NCBI RefSeq assembly: GCF_963678975.1
Contig: NC_089274.1
Span: 28,273,053 to 28,337,052 of the forward strand
DNA length: 64,000 nucleotides
Reading direction: 5' to 3'
Source: Dysidea avara
Taxonomy: Eukaryota; Porifera; Demospongiae; Dictyoceratida; Dysideidae
Of the stretch, positions 28,001 through 40,000 are shown in pieces. The notes below the pieces were generated by a model. That model did no database searches, was not told where the DNA came from, and saw only the letters and a list, made by a program, of their open reading frames with translations. Position numbers and translations under genes: made by a program. How positions within the stretch are numbered: position 1 is the stretch's first letter; each line of letters opens with the position of its first letter.

Positions 28001-31000
28001 GATTTCTTTGTAGCTGAACTCTCTACATGATGGTTTCTTTGTAGCTGAACTCTCTACAAGGTGACCTCTTCTAGCTGATCCTTCTACAGGGCGATTTGTT
28101 TGTAGTTGAATTCTCTACATGGTGATTTGTTTGAGGCTGAACTCTCTACATGGCGGTTTCTTTGTAGCTGAACTCTCTACAAGGTAACTTCTTCTAGCTG
28201 ATCCCTCTACAGGGCGATTTGCTTGTTGTTGAATTCTCTACACAGTAATTTGTTTGTAGCTGAACTCTCTACAAGGTGACTTTTTCTAGCTGAACTCTAT
28301 ACAGAGTAATTTGTTTGCAGCTGAACTCTCTACATGATGGTTTCTTTGTAGCTGAACTCTCTATAAGGTGACCTCTTCTATAGGTGAACTCTTTACATGG
28401 TGTCTAGTTTCTACCTGATCTCTCTACAGGGTGATTTGTTTGCAGCTGAAATCTCTACAGGGTGATTTGCTTGTAGCTGAACTTCTTACATTGTGTCTAG
28501 TTTCTAGCTGATCTCCACAGTGTGATTTGTTTGTAGCTGATCTCTCTACAAGTTGATTTGTGTGTAGCTGATCTCTCTGCAGGTTGATTTGTTTGTAACT
28601 GATCTCTCTACAGGGCAATTTGTTTGTAGCTGAACTCTCTATAAGGTGATTTGATCTCTCTGCAGGTTGATTTGTTTGTAGCTGAACTCTCTAAAGGGTG
28701 ATTTGCTTGTAGCTGAACTCCTTACATTGTGTCTAGTTCCTAGATGATCTCTCTACAGGGTGATTTGTTTGTAGTTGATCTCTCTGCACATTGATTTGTT
28801 TGTAGCTGAGCTCTCTACAAGGTGATTTGTTTCTAGCTGATCTCTCTACAAGTTGATTTGTGTGTAGCTGATCTCTCTGCAAGTTGATTTGTTTGTAGTC
28901 GATCTCTCTACAGGGTAATTTGTTTGTAGCTGAACTGTCTATAAGGTGATATGTTTGTAGCTGATCTCTCTGCAGGTTGATTTGTTTTAGCTGAACTCTC
29001 TACAGGGTGATTTGTTTCTAGCTGATCTCTCTACAAGTTGATCTGTGTGTAGCTGATCTCTCTGCAAGTTGATTTGTTTGTAGTCGATCTCTCTACAGGG
29101 TAACTTGTTTGTAGCTGAACTGTCTATAAGGTGATATGTTTGTAGCTGATCTCTCTGCAGGTTGATTTGTTTTAGCTGAACTCTCTACAGGGTGATTTTT
29201 TTCTAGCTTATCTCTCTACAGGTTGATTTGTGTGTAACTGATCTCTCTACAAGCTGATTTGTTTGTTGCTGATCTCTCTGCAGGTTGATTTGTTTCTAGC
29301 TGATCTCTCTACAAGTTGATTTGTTTGTTACTGATCACTCTAAAGATTGATTTGTTTGTAGCTGAACTCTCTGCAAAGTGTTTTGGTTGTAGCTGATCTC
29401 TCTACAGGGTAATTTGTTTGTAGCTGAACTCTCTGTACAGTGACTTGTGTGTAGCTGAATTCTCTAGAGAGTGATTTAATTGTAGGTGAACTCTCTACAG
29501 GGTGCATGACTTGTTTATAGCTGAACTCTCTTCAGTGTGACTTGTAATGTTCTGAATCTCTACAGTGATATAATTGTAGCTTAACTCTCCACGCGGTGAC
29601 TTGCTTCTTGCTGAACTGTCTATAAGATTAACTGTTTGCAGCTGAAGTCCCTACAGGATAACTTGTAATGTAATAGAATTCTATGATGGAGTACATAAAT
29701 TAGCTGAATGCTCTATTATGGTGACTGTTCTATTAGAGTATCTCGATCTCGCATTTGCTACACAGAGTTGGCTTTCGAATCATAACTCAGTGGTTTGTAA
29801 TGCAATTCTTCTATACTACTGCAAGGACTTTCTATGAAGATTATTCCAGCTATACACCGATTTTCAGCTCATTGCTCTTAGCGGTTTGCCTAGTAGGCGT
29901 AAAAACTAATACTTTTTTATTACTAAAAATCGATCGCGTAATTATGACACAGGTTGGGTTTTGTGTCATATCTCCGTGGTCTTAATCTCGATTCCTTTCA
30001 AACTACCAAAAGGCACTCCTACGATGGTTACTCCATCTACATAGCAATTTTCAGCTTATTCCATGAAGCGGTTTACCCTGTAGGCGTGACAACAAATCGA
30101 TCTTGTTTTACGCGAATAATCGGTCGTAACTCCTGAACCATTCATTGGATTTGCACCACATTTGATGCTAGGATGCGCCTTTGGACTTCCTTTCTGTGTG
30201 CCAAACTTCAAGGCGATCGGAGCGCGCGTTTGCATTTTATAGCAATTTTTGCAAGTGTGCGAAAAGACAAAGAAGAAGAAAAAAAAAACGAAGAAAAAAA
30301 AACGAAACTTTGGCCGCTCATATCTCGGAAATGGCTTGAGTGATTTCCTTCAAATTTGGAATGTAGACTCCCCTAGCTGGCGGGCAACTCTGCAGCAAAT
30401 TTGGTTTCAATCGGATAAGCCATCACCGAGATACAAAGTGTGAAAATGACGTTTTCTTTCTTCCTGTCAATATACTCACGGTGTGGCGCGCCGGCTTCTT
30501 GGGCCGCACGACACACTATCGTGTGTCTTGATTGGCTAAGGGATTGAACAAAAGTATAACTACTAATCTAATAACCGATTAGGAGCTGCTGCTTTGGTTT
30601 TATTACTGTTTTTAATGCAAGCCACAGTGTAATCATGCACTAGTCCTTAATGCTAGACAAACCAGACCCTTTTCCAGGAACCTAAAAAGGGTCGACAGAG
30701 CCAGACTACCATACGCAAGGAAATTTTGATGTCAGAAAAATTTGACTAATTTGACGAATCGGTTTAATTCATCAAATTTAAATTCGTCAATTGTTTATAA
30801 GCGCCTTTAAAAGTACAGATTTTGTCTTGATTTTCGTCAACATTTCATTCGTCAAATCTGCTGAAGTGTACATTTGTCAAATTTTTCTTATGTCAAAATT
30901 TCCTTGCGTATGGTAAGAAGTAGGCATGGGGCTGTAACAGCAACGCAGCATTATATGCGTTAATAGACTTCCAGATTGTCAAACTAATTATTTCGCATTG

Positions 31001-34000
31001 CCGGCACTTGATCCGATCCGATCCAGATAGCTATCATCTCAGATCATGTCATGTTTTCTGTTTTTTTTTTCGTTTGGTGACCCTTTTTGTCTAAGTTTTA
31101 CTGTCGGTTCAATAGCGAGCCCGGCTTACTTTCATTCTGAACCGACTTTCAGTTCATCATCCACTGCCAATTTTATATTATATCTATACGTATCTATATG
31201 GTATGGATTGTCATACTGTACCGTACAGTACGTACCATACGCGTACGTATATACCATATGGGTATACACATATGGCATGTATCATACACGTACAGTACAG
31301 TATATGCGTGCGGTACAGAACATTGATACCGTAATGGCCCATTGTCTAATTCATCCCTACACATTTTTGTAAACAACCTCTTGCCCTCCACCTGGCTCCC
31401 ACCAACCCTATTGGAGCTCACCTGATACAGTCAACATTAAGTTATTTGTTTTTTATTTATAAAGCTTTACAGCACAAGTGCTGAAGGTCTGCAGGACAAA
31501 GATCTGTAGAACACCTGGTCCTACAGCCTGTTTAAAGACATTATATTAAGCATGTTTGAAAACATGGAGAAAGGAGAGAAAAAACCCATGATAGGACCTG
31601 GGCAGCCTCGAACCTGAGTAGCCTCGAACCTGCAGCCATCCAATTTACACTCAAATGCTTACAGGAGTTGTCAGATACTTTCTTCTTGTTAATTTCATGT
31701 ATTGTATCCATAGGAACTCAAAGTACCCCATGTAGCTTCAACCATTTGCAAGCCACAACACAGTACATACTTAAAACCGGCATTCCTTGGTACTTTAAAA
31801 TAGGAATCAATAAGACCAGTTTCCCAGACTAGTCACATATATTATATGCACCAAGTTTGGTATGACTTTGATAGGCATTCACAGAATATGGGCACTTATT
31901 TGTGTAAAAGGATTGATTTTCGTCACACCTACAAGGTTACTTTGTATGACATTAGCTTACAATCAGTCTGAAATAGGTAAATCATTATAGTTCTAAACCA
32001 TTCGAGGTTTCAAAATAGAACAGTTATGGAATATGACTAAAAACCAAACATGCAAGAAATGTGCTACCCAGATATTCTAATAGAACAGTCAATCAAGTGT
32101 GCAAAACGTTAAACTCAGATTTGAACAAGGCATCCCACACCTACGTAATACCAAGGCCATAATGCCTCTACCTTGAGTCTTTAATCTTTACTATAGTAAT
32201 AAATATGGCTGCTGTAAACAGCAACAGTTCCATTAGAGTAACAAAATTTTTGTAAAAAACATGTAGAAAATAAATCAAAGAAAGGTAGATAAGTCCCACG
32301 CCACCTACAACTGCTTTTGCGACAAAAAAGAGTATTATCCATGCCTGTCAAGTTATGCAGGATTTTAAAAATAGGGACATCAAACATAGTGGCTACAAAT
32401 AGCTGCAATGATGTTAGGTCAATCAATAATAATGACAACATTCCATTTTTTGACTGCCATTTTTAAAATTTCCTAACTTGGCTTTTGATGGTTGCACTCC
32501 TTTTCAACAGCTTAACTGTTTTGACATGCATACTGTATCATATTATAGCCTTTTGTTATGTGTCATAATTATGTATAATGCAAGGTTATGCTAGCAAATT
32601 TCTTACCAAAGCATTCCTCATCCAAAATTTCTGATGAAACAGAACCATTTATATTTGTAGTTGTTTTTGTGACAATAGCTATAAAAACACACAGAGCAAA
32701 ACCATAATGACTGACTGTATGAAACAATGCATGTAGCTGTACATAAGTGTAAACAACAGTATACAACAGTTGGAATATTAAATACCAAGTCTATGGCAAA
32801 CAATAATCTAACAGAACAAATTAGCAGTCAGGAAGTGATCACTTGCNNNNNNNNNNNNNNNNNNNNNNNNNNNNNNNNNNNNNNNNNNNNNNNNNNNNNN
32901 NNNNNNNNNNNNNNNNNNNNNNNNNNNNNNNNNNNNNNNNNNNNNNNNNNNNNNNNNNNNNNNNNNNNNNNNNNNNNNNNNNNNNNNNNNNNNNNNNNNN
33001 NNNNNNNNNNNNNNNNNNNNNNNNNNNNNNNNNNNNNNNNNNNNNNCTCCAGGTTGGTTAATACAAATCGTTACGTAGTTTTGTTTGTTCTCTACAGAGC
33101 ATAGAAGGCATTGATATAGAAAGAAAACTTGAGGCAAAACCATGAACAAACAGCTCAAGCATTAATGCATTGACTGTTAACCCAAAAGTCCAGGGTTCGT
33201 TCGATTCCTGCCTGACAACTTTTTGCAGCCCACAGGACAAACAGCTCAGTTAGTATAGCACTTCTGTTGTTTTTTAAAAAAAGGGAAATTGGGTGCATGC
33301 TCATTTGTGTGCTTTCCCGCGTGTTCTATTAGAGTATGTGCCATCTCTTTTGTAACTCTTTATGATGTTAACTGCTTGCCTAAATTATAAATTTAATTAA
33401 CCAGGGTTTCAGGAAGTGTACACCTGTGTGTTAAGAATTTTACTCCAATCTTTGCTGGCAATAGAGCTATTGACTGAACTACAGTTTCTGTGTGATAGAA
33501 CATGTAATCACCATGCATGCTACACTTTAGGATATCATCTTTAATACGGTGAAACCTCACTTAGTGGCCACCTCATTAATAAGGCTACCTTGTTACAGTG
33601 GCCAGGTCCAGAAAGTCCAGAAGTATCTTCCATACTATTCCATTGATTTAATTTTCGTTAATAGGGCCACCTCATTAATAAGGCCAGTGGCCACATACTG
33701 CAGGACCAAACTGGTAAAACTAACACAATACACTCTCAATAAAGGGGCCAGCTGAACAGACAGTCAACGTATCACTGCAAAGTTGCTGCTCCTGAGTACC
33801 TGCCAAAAGCTATGCCAATAGTTTTAGCAATGTGCTTCATGCTTTTAGCAGCCATTATGCCTCAAGTAATGAGTAATCCTATCTGTGCATTATAATGAAA
33901 CCTGTAGTATACGTATATAGTTGTTACAGCAACTATAGCCAGGTGTTGATTTGTTGAAAATCTTGATAACAAGGCCACTTTGTTTATGGCCAGATTAATG

Positions 34001-37000
34001 AGGTTTTCATTAATAAGGCCACCTCACTAATAGGGCCACTTATTGTGGGTCCCAAAGGTGGCCCTATTAATGAGTTTCACAGTACTGATTTGTCATTGTG
34101 GTTAGTGTGGAATGTCAAATGGTCCTGCACAAAGGGTAGGCACTAATGCTAGTAATCACTATATTTCACAATGACAAATATATATATATACCAATATCAT
34201 ATTAGTGGTATATAACTACAGTGTGACTGTAACTTTCCTGCGGATGACATGGTGTAGTTCACATACACACGTACCTTGACAGGTTCCTAAAGAAAAATAG
34301 CATTAAATTATAGAGGTAAAGGACTCCTAGAAACCTACTATAATAAGTTCCACTAATGTTTACTCTTTCACCATTGGAGATGTTCATCATTGCCATAATG
34401 GGAAGGTCCTCTGTAAGATAACAGGTCAATCCGCACATGTAATTGTATTGTTGACACATTAATGTAACCATATTTATGGCATTTCTCTATAACTTCATAC
34501 CAGGGAAAAGAAACTGATACAGTACAAGGTTTGGATCAAAAGAATACCTATGGCTTATCTCATGTATAATTGTGACCAGATCTGCGGAAAACCCGACACA
34601 ACTGTGCAAGCCTAAAATTTACAGTATAAAGCATTGAATACATTGGGTGAAATACTAGCATATTATTGAAAAAATTCCGTAAATTTTTTGAACACCTCTT
34701 TCTTAGTGAAAGAAGAGACTAACAATAAAACCCTGGATATTATTTGCCTGCTCAAGAAAAGTTGGAAAACCTTTGTTTCATTGCAGTAGACCCAAGGATA
34801 CATAAGTTATTAGCATTTGTTTACGTCACATTGAAACAATCGTATGCAATCAATTTTTCTTTACGAATTTCGCCTTTGTATGCAATGAAGAAGAGTGAGT
34901 ATAGGAGAAACTTACCCAGTAATTGATTCCCCTGTTCATGGCGAACATGATGGTGAAGCGTTCAGCTTCATACCTCAATCCGTTGGTAAGTTACAACCAT
35001 TTGTGTAAGCGCCTGTAATTTATTTTCCCTATACTTGCTGTACAAATCGATTTTTCTGTTGTTGCTACTTTGTAGGACTGTAACTCCGAAAGTTATTGGC
35101 ATATGAGACTGAAACTTTGCCAGAGGGTACACTTGGCAAGTAGATTACAAATATTTAATAAACAGGAATTGAAAAATGCGTAATTGTGTCGGGTTTTTGC
35201 AATCCAGTCACAATTATTAACAAAAGTATAATGCTAAATTGTGCCATAAAACAGGCTTGCAGTATAGTTACAGTAGGGGCCATTAAAAACTTTACACTTT
35301 GTTTGGTTTTAACAGTAGTTAAACCATTTGAATAGTTATATTAGAGCTATCTTTTTAACAAAGCCACAGATATACAGTAAATAACACATCACGGATCATT
35401 GTTAAAACTATTGTTTTAACAAATTGTTTTAATGATAGGATTTGTTAAAATGATTGTTTTAACAATACAAATTGTTAAAACTATTGTTAAAACTATATAA
35501 CAATACAATTGTTAAAACTATTGTTTTAACAATTGTAAGAGTTAAAATAGTATTATTACAGACTGTTATGACAAATTACATAAGTGTTTTATTAAAATAC
35601 AATGTTTCACTATTGTTTTAACTATTATTAAAACCAAACATAGTGTAAGCTTTTTAACGGCCCCTACTGTATGTGCTCCTGCTTCAAGGAATATTACAGT
35701 CCAAATATGAATTACAGTACATATGTAACACAAGATAAAGTTAGCATTGTACACACTTGAGTTCATTATAGGACTATACTATTCTAGTGGCTGTATGCAT
35801 CATACAATTGTGAGTACACAACACACATAAATCAAAATTACAAAAATATGTATATAAATTATACGTAAATCTATATAAATACTTACCTACACAATCTTTT
35901 CCATTAACTATGGCCAAATGAAGAAGAGATACATACAACAAATGCACACACATGTAAGTTACAATAAACACATGTAAATGCAGTAAGTAAAAGGTGAGCA
36001 CTGAGACGTGTGTACAGATGCACATACATACGTATATAGCCATCAACAACATATGTACATAGCAAAGTAACAAATTTAATGTTGATATATGTGGAACACA
36101 CACTACAGCCAAATCTACTAACACACAACAAACTTATTTTGCACATTTTGTAATTGAAAATGATACACATATGTATCAATGCACACCAAGATATGGTATA
36201 ACTAATACAAGGAAAAATTAAGAATTTTAAGTTCAAGTAGGGATCAAAGTAGTGAAACACATGGGAGGTTGTCTACACTTGTAGATACACTAGTGGATAT
36301 TTAATCCGTGCTTCAGTCTATATAGCATGAATAGAGATTAGATGTCCACGATATGTACAGATGACCTCCCTTTTTTCACTAATTGAACTTAAAATTCCTA
36401 AATTTTTTGTTTGTTCATCTTTTTTGTAATTATGATGGGTGAACTCCATGCAGTGTTGGGTAGTTCATTACATAATAATATTACAGTAACAGGCTAGCTA
36501 AGTAATGCTTAGTACATTATAGTACATTGTTAGGCAGTAGTTAAGTAATGCTTAGTATTTCATTAGGTAATAATGGGCTAGACGAGTAACACATTGTTAG
36601 GTAATAATATTATTGCAACAAGTAGTAACGTACTACTTCAGTAATACATTACTTTATGGTAACTATCCACTGGATATTACTAGCTTAAGCCGTCAATACC
36701 ACACATTTTTTCAAAATGTTTTATTGCCTATAAGGACAGAGGAATAGACTGGCTAAGTTTGAGCTTCATATGTTAAGAAGTGTGGCAAATACAGCATTAG
36801 ACAGTTGGTCAAGCAAATAAATTGATATGTACAGAAGCCATCAAAAAAATAATCTACAAGCGTTTACATAACCATCATAACTTACCGATACAACAGTGTA
36901 CAGAGTTGAATCTTGTTTCATTGTTTCGCCATGAATTTGTGAATCCTTCAAGGTATAGTTTTTGCCCAAGGTAGCTGTGCTTCTATATTTGAGAAGGAAG

Positions 37001-40000
37001 GTGAATTCACTGAAAAAACGATCCCCGGTTAGTTCTATTGTCACTGCAACATAAACAAATGCCTGTAACCCAGAAACCCTTCCATGTATGAAGAAAGATT
37101 TTTGAACTCCCTATGAACAGGCAAACATGATGAAGCCCAGAAAATTGGTTTGTTAATTCACCGACCAGTGAGATGATAAAACTTGCATAATTTTTTTCTG
37201 CAGTTTGCATTTTTTACCCATTGTTTTTAAATGCATTTTATTACAAAAGTACTATTGTGTGTAGACTGATGGTTTTCCCAAATTTGGTCACATGTTACTT
37301 TAAAAATAATAATAATATTATGTAACACATTCCATAAGTAACGTGTTATGATAACCCAACACTGCAACATATGTTATAAATTTATTTTGCATCTGAATGT
37401 GTGCTCCACTATCAAATTCTGAGAAGTGAGAGGTAATTATTCTTCATTTTCAACTATGTTCAGCCTGTTACACGGCTTTACAAATGAAGAACAGTGTGAA
37501 AAACCAATCCTACCACTACAGAAGATGTGATAGATACACTACGACCAAGAGTCCATAATAAGAGAGAGTGTCTTACTTCAATATGCCTTATCAAAAATGA
37601 ACCCATTTAGTGGATCCGTATATTCTAGTGTACTCACACATAATACCAATGTGTTAAATCAGGTATATCAACACCTCCCCTTCGAAGTCTTCGATAGAGC
37701 CGCATTCAGTCACGTGCGTTTAACTGGACAGCACTGTTTCGATTGTGGGATTTTTAATTATAACGCGTGGTGTTCGCATGGAATGGATAGTATTATTCAA
37801 GATCCTACTTCGACCACTACCTCCCGACCTGGGAACCGAACTAACCGAGGAATTCGCTGGTTATTTGACGAATTGTCTGAGTACGACACCCCAGACGATG
37901 TATCACCTTTTTCAACAGCAGACAATGAGCAGGAATCCAATATGGAAGGGAAGTCATTCTCGGTACCTATCGAGCCAGAAGTGATTCCATCAAGTATCGT
38001 CAGTGCCACCGACAATGAGCAGGAAGGATTAATGGAACAAGTTATTCCATCAAGTATCGTTGCTGCTGAGCGCGACAGTCAACTTCAGGTAGTTACAACA
38101 CCTGAGCAACCTGCAAGATCGAATTTTGTCGGCGAGCCGCCTACTGTGAGTTAACGTGCAGTTGCTACACCAATGGAGCAGCAAGAATTTTTGCAAAATA
38201 CTGTTGACAATGTTGCAAGTAAATTTCCAGAACTAGCATTTACACTGAGATACGATGGCTTGAATAGCAGTAACCCCGTGCTAACAATATCACAGAGAGC
38301 AGTGTTTAATCACCCCCCACATGGATTGACTTCTTGAGTTTGTGTTACCATACAATACAAACACTACAAAGTTCATGTTCTGATGAGACTGTGGAGTGAA
38401 GGAGAGATTGAATCAATTGATGATGTAATGGAGCTTTGTGATATGTTTGACAAAAAATCGAGTTACATATTCTGTCCTGGAATTGATCCTGTGCATTATG
38501 AAGATGAATACCGCAAAGCTATTCATTTTCATATTAGAAGTGTTCGACTGTCCGAGTTTCCATTTTCTCAAGTTGATTCTGTCAACTGCAAGCTTTGGTT
38601 TTTGCCTGCATCAAATATAAGCTTAGCAGAGAAGGCTGCAAGTAAAGTAAAGTGCCCACCTTGCAAGCGCTTGGTGCATGATTTAAACTTACAAAGAAAA
38701 CGCACTCTGGAAGAAAGCCCAAGCAAAAAGATTAAAAGGCAACACCCCTCTTCTAGAGCACGACTGCAGCACATGTCACCTGCCAGTCAGCAAGCACGTA
38801 AATGGTATGCTCAGTACCAGCGATCTAGCAATATTCGGAAACTGAGTAAGCTGGAGGATAGTGAAGTAGTACTCAGTGATGAACAGAATGAGGAGATGTG
38901 TGAAGTGATGGAAGCTGTGAAAGCTGAGGATTTGGATAAGCTGTACCAAGAGGGAGACCAGCATGGAGTAGGGAGTGTAATGAAGACATTGTGGCTGACA
39001 GATAAAGATCGCCAGAAAAACAGTTTTTCTTGAACCAGGAGGAGAATTGTAAGTACAAAATTCATATGTTTTGTATTTATCATGTCTATTCTCAGCTGTT
39101 GGAGGCCGTGGGAACCAGTGGAGCAAATCCTAAAATTACCATCCAAGTCCACCATGCAAGCATACACTGGAGCTTTCATGCATGCTCCGGGAGCAAGTAA
39201 TGTCTGCATTGTTGAGCAAGTATCTCAGTATGTTTTGTTCAAAGAAGAGTGTCGAAAGAATGGACGGCAGGAACCTAAATCTGATGGAGCCTTGATATTC
39301 GATGAAGTGAAAGTGGCCTGTCAGTTAATGTGGAACTCCCGGAATCACCAACTGATGGGGTTAGCAATGACATCCAAGGATATGACATCTTTAAGTGACA
39401 TCTACCGAATTCTTAAAAATCCTGAAGCTAACCAAACATCTTATATCTTGCAATTTATTTGGAGGGACCTTACCAGCAGCTATGATATAGTGGGTCCATA
39501 CTATACGTCTACTGCCTCAGTGGAAGCCAAATTTGTAGTGGCTTGTGTTTTCGAGACCATTAGGCTTTTTCAGCATCATGGTCTGAAAACTAGTGTGTTG
39601 GTATGCGATGGTGGATCTTCAAATATTTCTGCAATCAAAGCAAGTCATGACCATCATGGGGCATATTCAATAAAACAAGAAGGAGTTGACAGAACCTTGG
39701 ATGGTTAATCCATATAATCCTCCAAACAAGATTTTTTGGTTGATTTGCCCATCGCACCAGGTAACAGTAAAATATTAATCGATTGGGTTGATTGTGGGAT
39801 ACTTTTTTTATAGCTGAAAAACATGGTTAATCATTGTTTTCTTCAAAACAAGGAGGGACAAAGTAGTTTAAACAGGGAAAAGGCTCAGACTTTGGATGGA
39901 AAGCCATTACTGACTTGTATAAGAGAGAGCTGGTACGGGTCCACATCAATCAGGCAAGAATGGTTCCACGAATAAGAGAGGCTCACTGTTTACGAGACTC

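Noticed and set aside
28424..28618. Frames within the minisatellite arrays (also 54018-54239)
   Set aside because: They are translations of the 31-bp repeat and change with each unit; no start or conservation.
32727..33158. Open frames through the N gap
   Set aside because: Undetermined bases cannot be read; the flanking residues show no domain.
36886..37043. A 52-codon minus-strand exon-like segment (starts TIELTGDRFFSEFTF) with good splice sites, which could enter from the DFQCTL microexon
   Set aside because: It leaves in phase 0 while all other loop exons use phase 1, and its flanks align with the MITE family at 43570 and 50885, so it most likely belongs to a repeat nested in a hAT-like element.
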